Positions 8,936 through 17,554 of a stretch of DNA of 64,000 bases are shown in pieces; within the stretch, counting starts at the first letter, position 1, and every line of letters begins with the position of its first letter. Source of the stretch: Roseivirga sp. BDSF3-8 (lineage in GTDB: Bacteria > Bacteroidota > Bacteroidia > Cytophagales > Cyclobacteriaceae); assembly GCF_041449215.1 (NCBI RefSeq), contig NZ_JBGNFV010000001.1:620001-684000 (forward strand). The letters are read 5' to 3'. The notes beneath the pieces were generated by a model that was not told the DNA's origin, made no database searches, and worked only from the letters and a program-made list of their open reading frames with translations. The position numbers were made by a program, and so were the translations under genes.

Positions 8936-9592
8936 TTATACTACCCCGGCCTCTTCCAGTATAGTAGCGAATTCACTGAGCATCATGGCCGTGGCACCCC
9001 ACACCACATGCCCCTCCAGATCGAAATAAGGTGCTTTAATTGAAAATTTTGCCTGGGTAGGAATGGCCTTCATTTTTCGTTTTTCCGCAAGGAGCAGGTG
9101 GTCAAGCCTTGCTTCTATTACCTCCGCTACCTCCAAAGGCTCAGCCACAAACTGAGGCTTATGGGTGACCATACCTACAAAAGGAGAAACCAGGAAATTA
9201 CTTGGAGGAATATAGAGTCTGCTTAATGCTCCGAGTACGTTAATTTCTCCGGCTGGCACGCCTATCTCCTCCTCCGTCTCGCGAAGGGCTGCCTGCAGGT
9301 CTGTTTCATCCATTTCCAGCTTGCCACCCGGGAAGCTAACCTGGCCGCCATGGACGCCGGGGTACTGAGGTCTGCGGATAAGAGGGAAGTACCAGTGGTT
9401 ACCCTCAGGGTATAGCAATAGCATGACCCCTCCCCTACGTGGATTTAACCTTTCCAGGTTATTAAAACTTCCTCTCCGTCTTTCTGAGGGAGACATTTTA
9501 AGTTGGGCATTTTCCCCGGGCAAATCTTCGTCCGCCAGCCGGCGGTATAAAGTTTGAAGCCATTCGGGTGCATCATGTAGCATTCTTTCCAT
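8936..9592 (-). CDS. Nudix hydrolase, CoA pyrophosphatase-like (NudL/NUDT7 type)
   Basis: 218-residue Nudix hydrolase. The Nudix box is complete (GGKLEMDETDLQAALRETEE then EIGV), giving the Mg-binding Glu residues, and upstream of it PQYPGVHGGQVSFPGG matches the NuCoA-type signature seen in CoA diphosphatases, which cleave CoA and its derivatives to phosphopantetheine and 3',5'-ADP. The frame opens at a TTG (9613), but the ATG at 9592 is preferred because it is a standard codon and fits family length. The next gene on the plus strand is divergent. Substrate assignment to CoA rests on the NuCoA-like segment only. Confidence 0.83.
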   Translation of the reverse strand: MERMLHDAPEWLQTLYRRLADEDLPGENAQLKMSPSERRRGSFNNLERLNPRRGGVMLLLYPEGNHWYFPLIRRPQYPGVHGGQVSFPGGKLEMDETDLQAALRETEEEIGVPAGEINVLGALSRLYIPPSNFLVSPFVGMVTHKPQFVAEPLEVAEVIEARLDHLLLAEKRKMKAIPTQAKFSIKAPYFDLEGHVVWGATAMMLSEFATILEEAGVV

Positions 9593-9678
9593 CACTCGGC
9601 ACAAAATTACCAAATAGATACGCTTTTTTACTAAAACATTTTAACTACTTGGTTTACAAATCGTTAGTATTCCAAATC

Positions 9679-10134
9679 ATGTTATCATATATAAAAACCC
9701 TCCATACCGTTCGCGAAAAGGATTCCTACACTATTTCGGTTAACCCCCTCCTCAACCGGATTTATGTTTCCTTTAAGCAATATCTACATAATCCCGGCAC
9801 AGCAATGGAGTTTGACAGAGATATGGAAATTGCTTTTTCTGAGGTTATCAGTGACTGTACCATAGTTGTTGATCGCCGGGAGGCCAACTGGCCGCTTGCT
9901 AAAAATGACCCTTTCCGGTTTAGCCTTATCACCAAATCCCTTACCTACTCTATCAAAGCTTTAGCAGAGGTGGTAGATGCCGACCAGTATATACCTGATC
10001 TTTTAAATAACCGCCTTTGCTTTCCTTTTGACCCCATATTTAAAAAGGTCACTAGCTTGCATGCGGCGGAAACATGGCTTAATACACTGAAAATTACCCC
10101 CTTTAAAGGGGAACTTTTCCATAAAGAGGCATGA
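9679..10134 (+). CDS. Hypothetical protein, 151 residues
   Basis: Not recognised. The frame is open from 9568, but that stretch runs antisense through the Nudix start, so the ATG at 9679 is chosen. The product is soluble, mixed alpha/beta, without signal peptide or membrane segment: an N-terminal strand pair (SYTISVNPLLNRIYVSFKQY), a helix, a hydrophobic strand (DCTIVVDRREANWPL), and a Phe/Pro-rich C-terminus. The strand-helix pattern is loosely reminiscent of small STAS/SpoIIAA-like proteins, but no defining motif supports this. It precedes the tandem lipoprotein genes by 50 bp. Confidence 0.6.
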   Translation: MLSYIKTLHTVREKDSYTISVNPLLNRIYVSFKQYLHNPGTAMEFDRDMEIAFSEVISDCTIVVDRREANWPLAKNDPFRFSLITKSLTYSIKALAEVVDADQYIPDLLNNRLCFPFDPIFKKVTSLHAAETWLNTLKITPFKGELFHKEA

Positions 10135-10184
10135 AATTTGATACGAATTAAGGCGAAACCATTTCCCACTTTGCCTTTTTATTT

Positions 10185-11225
10185 ATGAAACCTTATTACC
10201 TTCCGCTGCTCCTGATTCTGCTTTCTGCCTGCTATGCCACTTCGCCGCGTCCTTCTGACCCTAACTTACTGGACGCTACCTTACCGGTAAAACCACACGA
10301 TGGCCCTGTGGAAGTCATATTCCCAGGTGAGCCCCGGCCAGAAAAAGCATACCGTAAGGTGGCGCTGGTAGAGACTCACGGGGACGTACCTGCACGCCGG
10401 GTAGACAAACTCAAGGAACAGGCCCGCCGCTACGGTGCTGATGCCATCATTATCCTTACCTCAACTTCCGAGCCGGTACTTACTAACGACGAGGGCATAT
10501 ATGAATCCCTATCAGAAGCCCTTACCGGTAATGAGATCCCCGATAACTGGTATGTCAGCAATGTGCCATTCATGCAGGCGCTGGCTATCGTGTATGAGGA
10601 GAGCCTGGCTCCTGAGCGGTTCAATCAGTTTGCAGAGGTAAGAATATACGATGAAGAAAATGGAAAATACGGAAGTAATGTTTTGAAGACAGTGGAGTAT
10701 AACTACCGCGGACATATTAAAAATGAGTATGTGACTGACAGCGCAGTGGCCTTGGGAGCAGAAAGCCTGTACCCGCAGCGAACAAACCCGGACTTTCTCA
10801 TAAACGGAACCAAAGACTGGGTAGAGACTGCGATACATTACGAGGGGGAGTATCGGGTATTAGAAAGAAGGCAGGAAGATAATACCGGGAGATGGCAGCG
10901 GTATGTTAAGGTCTACTTTAACAGCAACCGGCAGCCTATGCGCCTGGAACTGACGGAAAGAGACCTATATCCCGGCCAGCGAGCTAAAAGCCTGGAGCTT
11001 TTCCCGACGTATAATCAGGAAGATCTTCTGACCAAGCTGGTCGTTTTCGAGACCGTTCATGGCAAAAGATCTCCTGTATATGCAGAGGAATACAGGTATG
11101 ACAAAGACCGACTCATACAGCAGGAGGTGTTTAAAATAAAAGACGGGGAGAAATTTCCCAGGCTGCTGATAGACTTCAAGGCCTTTCCTGAGGATTATGA
11201 TACAAATGAAGCCCACAATCAGTAA
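10185..11225 (+). CDS. Tandem lipoprotein paralogue 1, unknown function
   Basis: 346-residue lipoprotein: MKPYYLPLLLILLSAC is a short signal peptide ending in a lipobox. The first 140 residues include FPGEPRPEKAYRKVALVE, then ARRYGADAIIIL and FMQALAIVYEESLAPERFNQ, all of which recur in the next gene, making a clear paralogous pair. The second half is rich in strands and short Tyr/Asp repeats (YPGQRAKSLELFP, EEYRYDKDRLIQQEVF) of the type seen in YD/RHS-like or outer-membrane wrapper proteins, without a recognised domain. The two genes are 52 bp apart and probably co-transcribed. The YGADAII segment resembles short lipoprotein domains that respond to envelope state, but that is only suggestive. 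Confidence 0.7.
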   Translation: MKPYYLPLLLILLSACYATSPRPSDPNLLDATLPVKPHDGPVEVIFPGEPRPEKAYRKVALVETHGDVPARRVDKLKEQARRYGADAIIILTSTSEPVLTNDEGIYESLSEALTGNEIPDNWYVSNVPFMQALAIVYEESLAPERFNQFAEVRIYDEENGKYGSNVLKTVEYNYRGHIKNEYVTDSAVALGAESLYPQRTNPDFLINGTKDWVETAIHYEGEYRVLERRQEDNTGRWQRYVKVYFNSNRQPMRLELTERDLYPGQRAKSLELFPTYNQEDLLTKLVVFETVHGKRSPVYAEEYRYDKDRLIQQEVFKIKDGEKFPRLLIDFKAFPEDYDTNEAHNQ

Positions 11226-11277
11226 TGCACTCCCGGCCATTATCTGAGTGTGCATTTTTCGACTATAAACCTATCGC

Positions 11278-12279
11278 ATGAAGACCTTTTACCCTCATCT
11301 GTTATTTATTCTGCTTCTACTCCCAGGGTGCTATATGAACAGCGGCCTGTATACTGATGCGGCGGTGCTGGACACGTCTATTCCCAGCAGGCCGTATGCA
11401 GGGCAGGTAGATGTTTATTTTCCCGGAGAGCGGCTTCCGGATAAAGCATACCGCAAGGTTGCCTTTCTAGAATCGGACAGATCCGACCCCTCCGACAGGA
11501 TTCAGGACATGAGAAAAATGGCCAGAAAGTACGGTGCTGACGCCATTATTTTTCTATCACTTACCCCCTCGTTACAGGTACAGGCGGTAAATGACAGTGA
11601 GCTGAACGGTGAGCAGGTTGATGTGAGGTCGGTAGGACATCCCTTTTTACAACATGCGATTGCCGTGGTATTTGAGGAAAACCTTTCCCCCTCAGCATTC
11701 AATCAATACGCAGAAGTATACCTGCAAGGGGATGGCGAAATGAAGGAGGAAACGCTCTTACTTAAAACCACTTATGACTATTATCAAAATGTAGCTGATA
11801 AGAAAATACTTGCAGAGGGAAAACTGGTGGAAAAGGCCTATTTATACCCCGAACGTACCAGTATAGGCTATCTGCTAAGCTTTGCCGACAGCCCGGCAGA
11901 AAACAATAGAAACTCCGCCGGAAGACAAACAGGCCGGGGACATGACTGGCAAAGAAAGTTTAGAGTGGTTAGAAGTCAGGAAGGGTTTATCAATAAAATA
12001 TTTCTTAAGGAGAAGGACTTGTACCCTGGCCAGGGGTATGAGTCCTTTATTCTCCACCTTCACTATGATAACGAGGGCAGAATAGTACAAATGAAAGTGT
12101 ACCAGGACGGTGGAGCAAGAAACCACCTTAAGGAAGTGCATACCTATTCTTACCGGAATAACAGGCTCAGCGAAGAAAAAATCGCCAGGATGGAAAACGA
12201 TGAGCTAAAAGCATGGCTGAGAGTAGAATACACACCATTTCCGGAAGATTACACCATAGACCAGGCGCGTAATCCATAA
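11278..12279 (+). CDS. Tandem lipoprotein paralogue 2, unknown function
   Basis: 333-residue lipoprotein (signal peptide ending in LLLLPGC). It shares with the preceding gene the FPGERLPDKAYRKVAFLE segment, RKYGADAIIFL, FLQHAIAVVFEENLSP and AFNQYAEVYL, then LKEKDLYPGQGYESF and a closing FPEDYTIDQARNP that mirrors FPEDYDTNEAHNQ in paralogue 1. Similarity is spread over the full length, so this is an old whole-gene duplication with moderate divergence. No catalytic motif is seen. It is closed by a strong hairpin shared with the convergent aceA gene. Confidence 0.7.
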   Translation: MKTFYPHLLFILLLLPGCYMNSGLYTDAAVLDTSIPSRPYAGQVDVYFPGERLPDKAYRKVAFLESDRSDPSDRIQDMRKMARKYGADAIIFLSLTPSLQVQAVNDSELNGEQVDVRSVGHPFLQHAIAVVFEENLSPSAFNQYAEVYLQGDGEMKEETLLLKTTYDYYQNVADKKILAEGKLVEKAYLYPERTSIGYLLSFADSPAENNRNSAGRQTGRGHDWQRKFRVVRSQEGFINKIFLKEKDLYPGQGYESFILHLHYDNEGRIVQMKVYQDGGARNHLKEVHTYSYRNNRLSEEKIARMENDELKAWLRVEYTPFPEDYTIDQARNP

Positions 12280-12280
12280 A

Positions 12281-12306
12281 AAAATCCCGGGATGAACCGG
12301 GATTTT
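12281..12306. terminator. Bidirectional terminator
   Basis: Perfect 10-bp stem (AAAATCCCGG / CCGGGATTTT) with a 6-nt loop, right after the stop of lipoprotein paralogue 2 and 52 bp beyond the stop of aceA on the other strand. A/T tracts on both sides allow it to work in both directions. Confidence 0.85.
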
Positions 12307-12358
12307 CAAGAATCGGAATGAGCAACATTCCCTTTTTGCAGGTACAGAAAATAAAATC

Positions 12359-13633
12359 CTAAAACTGGGCTTCTTCGGTACTGCCTTTGAGAGCGGCCGT
12401 ACTGGCCTGTCCCTGGGTAACGGTATTCTGAACAGCATCAAAATAGCCGGTACCCACAAAGGCCTGGTGCTTAACCGCTTTAAAGCCCTGATCCATAAGC
12501 CCGAACTCACGCTGCTGCAGAGCAGAATATCCAGCCATACCTCTTTTACGGTAGTCTGATGCCAGCTCAAACATGCTGGTGTTTAGGGCATGGAAACCAG
12601 CCAGCGTAATAAACTGGAACTTATAGCCCATCTCGGCAAGCTTCTCACGGTACTCGAACATCTCAGCCTCAGAAAGCTTGCTGGCCCAGTTAAATGAAGG
12701 AGAGCAGTTATATGCCAGCATCTTATTCGGATACTTTTCCTTGATGGCCTGGGCAAACTCGCGGGCCTCCCCCAGGTCAGGGTGAGATGTCTCACACCAG
12801 ATAAGGTCAGCATAAGGCGCATAGGCAAGGCCTCTGGCTATGGAAGGTTCCAGCCCGTTTTTCACCTTGTAGAAGCCTTCATGTGTACGGTCACCCAACA
12901 GGAACTGGTGGTCTCTTTCATCTATATCACTGGTGATCAGAGTAGCTGCATCTGCGTCTGTTCTGGCCACGATGATGGTAGGGACCTGGCATACGTCCGT
13001 AGCCAACCTGGCAGCTACCAGTTTATTCACTGCCTCATGGGTAGGTACCAGTACCTTACCTCCGAGGTGACCGCATTTTTTGGCAGAGCTGAGCTGGTCC
13101 TCAAAGTGAACGCCTGCAGCACCGGCTTCGATCATCATTTTCATGAGTTCGAAGGCATTCAGGTTGCCACCGAACCCGGCCTCGGCATCAGCAACGATTG
13201 GCGCCATCCAGTAGGTGTCACCCTCTCCGCTCATGGTTTGAATCTGATCTGCACGCATCAGGGCGCTATTGATCCTTTTCACTACGGCCGGCACGCTATC
13301 CACAGGGTAGAGACTCTGATCGGGATACATATTGCCGGAGAGGTTGGCATCTGCCGCTACCTGCCAGCCGCTAAGGTAGATAGCCTTAAGTCCGGCGGCT
13401 ACCTGCTGTACGGCCTGGTTTCCGGTAAGGGCTCCCAGTCCCGCTACATATTCTTCTGAGTGGAGAAGGTCCCACAGCCGTTCGGCTCCCATACGGGCAA
13501 GGCTATACTCAATCCTTACGGTGCCCTGTAGTTTCACTACCTCTTCGGCAGAGTAGGGTCTTTCCACGCCCTTCCAGCGTGAGTTGGTCTTCCATTCTTC
13601 CTGTATGCGAAAAATCTTGTCCTTAGTAGTCAT
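12359..13633 (-). CDS. aceA: Isocitrate lyase
   Basis: 424-residue isocitrate lyase, splitting isocitrate into glyoxylate and succinate in the glyoxylate bypass, needed for growth on acetate or fatty acids. The catalytic loop [14 protein letters not shown] is intact with the active-site Cys. Other family segments present are [32 protein letters not shown] with the metal-binding Asp, and [11 protein letters not shown]. Length matches the bacterial group. It lies 64 bp downstream of malate synthase on the same strand, in the usual aceBA order, and shares the promoter region facing the divergent XRE regulator. No phosphatase/kinase gene (aceK) follows. Confidence 0.97.
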   Translation of the reverse strand: MTTKDKIFRIQEEWKTNSRWKGVERPYSAEEVVKLQGTVRIEYSLARMGAERLWDLLHSEEYVAGLGALTGNQAVQQVAAGLKAIYLSGWQVAADANLSGNMYPDQSLYPVDSVPAVVKRINSALMRADQIQTMSGEGDTYWMAPIVADAEAGFGGNLNAFELMKMMIEAGAAGVHFEDQLSSAKKCGHLGGKVLVPTHEAVNKLVAARLATDVCQVPTIIVARTDADAATLITSDIDERDHQFLLGDRTHEGFYKVKNGLEPSIARGLAYAPYADLIWCETSHPDLGEAREFAQAIKEKYPNKMLAYNCSPSFNWASKLSEAEMFEYREKLAEMGYKFQFITLAGFHALNTSMFELASDYRKRGMAGYSALQQREFGLMDQGFKAVKHQAFVGTGYFDAVQNTVTQGQASTAALKGSTEEAQF

Positions 13634-13697
13634 GATATAGGTGTATTAAAAAAGGTATCGTTAAATGGTATTATCGGGTAAAGAGTGAGAAGTGGCA

Positions 13698-15305
13698 CTA
13701 GGCCAGTTTCTCATAGGCGGGCAGGGTCAAGAATGACACAAACTGCTTATCCGTCACTAAGTCGTCAAAAAGAGCGGCTGCTTCCTCATAGCGACCTGCC
13801 TTGTAGGCATCTTCGCCTACCATGCTCCTGATGCTTTCCTTTTCTTCAATAAGCACCTGGCGATAAAGGTCCGTATCCACGGGGCGGCCATCGTCCAGCG
13901 TGATGCCCTCGTTGTGCAGCCACTGCCATACCTGGGCACGAGAGATTTCGGCTGTTGCCGCATCCTCCATAAGGTTATAAAGAGCCGCGGCGCCAGTGCC
14001 CTGCAGCCAGCTACCGATATACAGTATGGCTACATTAACATTTTGCCTCAGGCCCGTCTCAGTGATTTTACCCCCCTCAATGCTGGTATTCAGCAGATCT
14101 TTAGCAGAAATGTTCAGATCGTCCCGCTGGCGATCTTTTTGGTGGGGCTTATCAGTAAGCTTTTTATTAAACTCTTCCATAGCCACGGGTACCAGGTCAG
14201 GGTGGGCTACCCATGTACCGTCAAATCCGTGCTCTGCCTCCAGGCGTTTATCCTCACGCACTTTTTCAAAGGCGTTCCGGTTCACTTCTTCATCACGGCG
14301 GCTGGGGATAAAGGCAGACATACCACCGATAGCATGGGCCCCTCGCTTATGACAAACTTTTACCAGTTGCTGTGCATAGCTTTTCATAAAAGGCACAGTC
14401 ATGGTAACCTGTCCTCTGTCCGGAAGTACGAAGTCCGGGAAGTCTCTGAATTTTTTGATCACTGAAAAAATATAGTCCCAGCGTCCGGCATTCAATCCTG
14501 CCATATGATCCCGCAGTTCGTAGATGATTTCCTCCATTTCAAAAGCGGCCAGGATAGTCTCTATCAGAACAGTAGCTTTTATTGTGCCATTGGGGATGTC
14601 AAGTTGCTTTTGAGCCTCTATAAACACCTCATTCCACAGGCGTGCCTCCAGGTAGCTTTCCAGCTTGGGAAGGTAGAAGTACGGGCCGGCCCCTCTGTTA
14701 ATAAGCTCCTTGGCATTATGGAAGAAAAACAGGCCAAAGTCGAAAATGGAGGCACTGATTGGCTCACCATCCACCAGTACGTGTTTCTCCACCAGATGCC
14801 ATCCACGAGGCCTTACCTTGAGGGTGGCAACCTCTTCCTTGAGGGAATAAAATTTGCCGTTTGATGCTTCAAAATCCACTTCACGGCGGATGGCATCCCT
14901 GAGATTGATCTGTCCGTTCACACAGTTTTCCCAGGTGGGACTATTGGCGTCTTCAAAATCCGCCATGAAGACTTTTGCACCACTGTTAAGTGCGTTGATG
15001 ACCATTCGCCGGTCAACCGGGCCTGTAATCTCGGTACGCCGGTCCTGAAGTGGCTCAGGAATGTCGGCTACGTGCCAATTCCCTGCTCTTACATCAGCCG
15101 TTTCGGAAGGAAAGTCAGGCATCTGGCCATTGGCTATTGCTTTTTCCTTCTCATTGCGGGCTTCCAGCAGGGCCAGTCGCTTCTTATTGAAAGTCTCGTG
15201 CAGGTGGGATATAAAAGCGAGCGCATCGGCGGTAAGGATCCCTTCGAACCCAGGTTTTAATTCGCCTTTTACGTTGACTTTATGATCCAGGGCTGTTGTG
15301 CTCAT
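13698..15305 (-). CDS. aceB: Malate synthase A
   Basis: 535-residue malate synthase of the A type, condensing glyoxylate with acetyl-CoA to malate. Signatures visible are [34 protein letters not shown] with the catalytic Arg, [19 protein letters not shown] with the Mg-binding Glu, [12 protein letters not shown] with the Mg-binding Asp, and [13 protein letters not shown]. These, and the length, separate it from the larger G type. First gene of the aceBA operon; its start faces the XRE regulator gene across 286 bp holding a predicted promoter overlapped by repeated TTTTCGCT half-sites. Confidence 0.96.
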   Translation of the reverse strand: MSTTALDHKVNVKGELKPGFEGILTADALAFISHLHETFNKKRLALLEARNEKEKAIANGQMPDFPSETADVRAGNWHVADIPEPLQDRRTEITGPVDRRMVINALNSGAKVFMADFEDANSPTWENCVNGQINLRDAIRREVDFEASNGKFYSLKEEVATLKVRPRGWHLVEKHVLVDGEPISASIFDFGLFFFHNAKELINRGAGPYFYLPKLESYLEARLWNEVFIEAQKQLDIPNGTIKATVLIETILAAFEMEEIIYELRDHMAGLNAGRWDYIFSVIKKFRDFPDFVLPDRGQVTMTVPFMKSYAQQLVKVCHKRGAHAIGGMSAFIPSRRDEEVNRNAFEKVREDKRLEAEHGFDGTWVAHPDLVPVAMEEFNKKLTDKPHQKDRQRDDLNISAKDLLNTSIEGGKITETGLRQNVNVAILYIGSWLQGTGAAALYNLMEDAATAEISRAQVWQWLHNEGITLDDGRPVDTDLYRQVLIEEKESIRSMVGEDAYKAGRYEEAAALFDDLVTDKQFVSFLTLPAYEKLA

Positions 15306-15348
15306 GATTTATCTGTTTTGGTTGGGGGGAATGATTAATTGCTCAGTG

Positions 15349-15379
15349 CTAAGGTAACAAAGCGAAAATACTAAATCAA
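15349..15379 (-). promoter_or_regulatory. Predicted aceBA promoter
   Basis: On the minus strand, TTG (plus 15377-15379) is followed after 20 bp by TACCTTAG (plus 15349-15356), a near match to TAnnTTTG. The -33 element abuts the 15379-15392 dyad, so binding there could block or steer polymerase. Confidence 0.5.
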
Positions 15380-15410
15380 GCGAATTTTCGCTATTAATGC
15401 TTTTTCGCTA
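15361..15410. promoter_or_regulatory. Cluster of TTTTCGCT half-sites, candidate operator
   Basis: Within 50 bp lie AGCGAAAATA (15361), the dyad AGCGAATTTTCGCT (15379-15392, perfect 6-bp arms with 2-bp spacer) and TTTTCGCTA (15402-15410); a further AATTTTCGCT lies at 15531-15540 nearer the regulator gene. Repeats of one half-site in both orientations around the aceBA promoter are what an autoregulated divergent repressor/activator would use. Binding by the adjacent XRE protein is inferred. Confidence 0.55.
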
Positions 15411-15454
15411 AATGATAGTAAAACGCTTATCGAGCGATTTCACTGAATTTTATG

Positions 15455-15462
15455 TATGTTTG
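15455..15462 (+). promoter_or_regulatory. Predicted -7 element for the XRE regulator gene
   Basis: TATGTTTG matches TAnnTTTG exactly; it lies 130 bp before the regulator start and has no convincing -33 partner. Confidence 0.3.
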
Positions 15463-15502
15463 AGATTGATTAAGGCGTTTACCATGAGGGGAATGACTCT
15501 CC

Positions 15503-15514
15503 GCAAACGTTTGC
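15503..15514. promoter_or_regulatory. Perfect 12-bp palindrome GCAAACGTTTGC
   Basis: Full palindrome in the divergent aceB-regulator spacer, 77 bp before the regulator start and distinct from the TTTTCGCT sites. It contains a TTTGC element in each half, which from memory resembles the TTTGC-containing RamB sites of Corynebacterium. Could be an autoregulatory or CRP/LacI-type site. Confidence 0.4.
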
Positions 15515-15591
15515 AACGCTCAAAAAAAATAATTTTCGCTACCTGTTTTTGGCTGTGTACAGTTGGCGCATCTGACAAATAGATCTGCACA

Positions 15592-17133
15592 TTGAAAATT
15601 CACGAAAATAATATCAGGTTGATATTCGGGCTTAAACTGCGTCAGCTACGCCTGGATAACGGACTATCTCTTAGTGACCTGAACAAAAAATCCGGCATAA
15701 GCATAAGCTACCTCAATGAAATAGAGAAGGGAAAAAAATACCCGAAAGGAGATAAAATCATGTCTCTGGCAGAGGCTTTGGGGGTAACGTATGATCACCT
15801 GGTATCGCTAAAGCTGAACAAGAAACTGGCACCTGTTAGTGAGCTGATCAGGAGTAATATTCTCAGCGAGCTGCCACTGGATATGTTTGATATTGACACC
15901 AGCCGGCTGCTGGAACTGCTCTCGAATGCACCTACCAAGCTTTCTGCTTTCGTAAGCACGCTGATAGAGATAGGCCGGAGCTATGACATGCGGGTAGAAA
16001 CCTTTTACTTCTCGGTATTACGGTCCTACCAGGAGATGCAGGAAAACTACTTCCAGGAAATAGAGGAGGCGGTAGAAAGCTTTGCCTCCGAAAACAAGCT
16101 GGATGATGAGCCTGCGGATGCTTCGCAATTACTGCGTATTCTTTCCGAACGATACGATTACCAAATAAGCGACTCTCTGCTACAGGAGTACCCTATGCTA
16201 AAAACGGTGCGCACGCTGACCCTGCCTGCACAGGATAAAGAGGCCGACGGAGAGAAGCAGCCACCAGTATTATTACTTAATAATGAGCTCAGCCCTTACC
16301 AGAAGGCCTTTGCGCTAGGGCGCGAGGCGGGCTACTGCTACCTGGGCATTAAGGACAGAACCTATACGAGCAGTTGGGTAGAAGTAGATAACTTTGACCA
16401 AGTGCTGAATAACTTCCGGGCCTCATACTTCTCTAATGCGCTGGCCATGCGGGAAGGGCGGTTTCTGGAAGACATGAAAACGTTCATGGCACTGGACACC
16501 TGGGAGCCGGAACGGCTTATCGACATTATGGAAAGCTACCACGCTACGCCGGAAATGTTTCTGCACCGCATGACCAACCTGCTTCCGAAGCATTTTGGCA
16601 TGGATGAACTGTTCTTTTTAAGGTTTCACACGACTATAGGCTCAGACAATTACGAGCTTACGAAGGAGCTCCACCTGAGCGGCCTCCATAATCCGCACGG
16701 TACGGTGCTGAACGAACACTACTGCCGCCGATGGATAAGCCTTACTATATTAAAGGAGCTGGAAGAGAAACTGAAAAATGACACTTATTCGCGACCACTC
16801 TGCGGAGCGCAGCGGAGCAGCTATATTGATTCTAAAAATGAGTATCTCCTCATCAGCATTGCCAGACCAGCCTCCCCTACACCGGACCAGACTGTAAGTG
16901 TCTCCATAGGCCTGAGGCTTAACCGACAGCTCCTGCAGCAGATAAAGTGGATCAATGACCCTGCCATACGCACCCGCAAGGTGGGAGAAACCTGCGAACG
17001 CTGTAGTGCCCCGGATTGTAAAGAAAGAATGGAAGCCCCACTTGTGCTAGAGGCAGAGGCGAGGCTACAAAAAAGAAAAACCGCTCTGAAGCAAATAGAA
17101 AGCGACGTCAGGGCGTCAGTTTCTCTGAAATAG
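15592..17133 (+). CDS. XRE-family regulator of the RamB/ScfR (short-chain acyl-CoA) type
   Basis: 513-residue transcriptional regulator, probably controlling the divergent aceBA operon. Residues about 8-70 are a Cro/CI helix-turn-helix (LKLRQLRLDNGLSLSDLNKK, then SGISISYLNEIEKGKKYPKG). A middle region has the ImmA/IrrE-like stretch (LNNELSPYQKAFALGREAGY), and the C-terminal part is a DUF2083-type domain ending with a Cys cluster (CERCSAPDCKER). This order is that of ScfR regulators such as RamB, PrpC-type and MccR, which sense acyl-CoA and control acetate, propionate and glyoxylate genes. The start is a TTG; the HTH begins so close after it that no later start fits. Effector identity is inferred from family and location. 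Confidence 0.85.
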   Translation: MKIHENNIRLIFGLKLRQLRLDNGLSLSDLNKKSGISISYLNEIEKGKKYPKGDKIMSLAEALGVTYDHLVSLKLNKKLAPVSELIRSNILSELPLDMFDIDTSRLLELLSNAPTKLSAFVSTLIEIGRSYDMRVETFYFSVLRSYQEMQENYFQEIEEAVESFASENKLDDEPADASQLLRILSERYDYQISDSLLQEYPMLKTVRTLTLPAQDKEADGEKQPPVLLLNNELSPYQKAFALGREAGYCYLGIKDRTYTSSWVEVDNFDQVLNNFRASYFSNALAMREGRFLEDMKTFMALDTWEPERLIDIMESYHATPEMFLHRMTNLLPKHFGMDELFFLRFHTTIGSDNYELTKELHLSGLHNPHGTVLNEHYCRRWISLTILKELEEKLKNDTYSRPLCGAQRSSYIDSKNEYLLISIARPASPTPDQTVSVSIGLRLNRQLLQQIKWINDPAIRTRKVGETCERCSAPDCKERMEAPLVLEAEARLQKRKTALKQIESDVRASVSLK

Positions 17134-17319
17134 CCAGGCAGTTGGCTGTTCTACTATAAACTTATGTATGGTAGACCCGAAGGGTATTGGGGCCTGGCCT
17201 GAGGGGTGTGCCTGCCAGCCAGAGCTGCTCTCACATGCCATACTTATGAGGAGAGCAGCTACAAATACGCCGGTAATTACCAGCAGTTTATTCGTTTGGT
17301 TTTTCAGATAGTTTTTCAT
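17116..17319 (-). CDS. Small membrane-anchored or lipoprotein, 67 residues (possible)
   Basis: Starts MKNYLKNQTNKLL with a basic head and one long hydrophobic segment ending ISMAC, followed by a Ser/Pro/Gly-rich tail. This looks like a signal peptide or single membrane anchor, with a weak lipobox. It is convergent with and overlaps the 3' end of the XRE regulator gene by 18 bp, and divergent from blaI. A perfect 10-bp inverted repeat (17223-17232 and 17251-17260) sits inside it. No homologue is recognised, so it could also be a chance frame. Confidence 0.4.
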   Translation of the reverse strand: MKNYLKNQTNKLLVITGVFVAALLISMACESSSGWQAHPSGQAPIPFGSTIHKFIVEQPTAWLFQRN

Positions 17320-17487
17320 GTTGGTTCAGGGTGTTAAGGTTCTTGAGTTAATGACCTTGCCACACGTGTTCCAAAGCCTGTGCCATTTATGTAAAAATGC
17401 CCTGAACTACAAACTAACGCTATTCACCTTTCGCAAGCTGTTCAATTCCGTACATTTCTACCTTTAAAAGTGAACACTTTCTCAATA

Positions 17488-17523
17488 AACTAATTATTTA
17501 GTTGTATAACTAATTTTTTAGTC
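17488..17523. promoter_or_regulatory. Two tandem BlaI-type operators
   Basis: Two dyads of the same kind, AACTAATTATTTAGTT (17488-17503) and ACTAATTTTTTAGT (17509-17522), centred exactly 20 bp (two helical turns) apart and ending 32 bp before the blaI-like start. BlaI/MecI repressors bind such short A/T-rich dyads as dimers and commonly repress their own operon, so these are likely autoregulatory sites. Confidence 0.65.
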
Positions 17524-17554
17524 ATACATTGTAGCAAGCATTAAACAGGAAGCC

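Noticed and set aside
9568-9678. N-terminal extension of the 151-residue hypothetical protein
   Set aside because: This part is antisense to the Nudix gene start; the ATG at 9679 is a better start.
12782-13459. 225-codon open frame on the plus strand inside aceA
   Set aside because: Antisense to a fully conserved isocitrate lyase; composition is that of a shadow frame and it has no recognisable domain.
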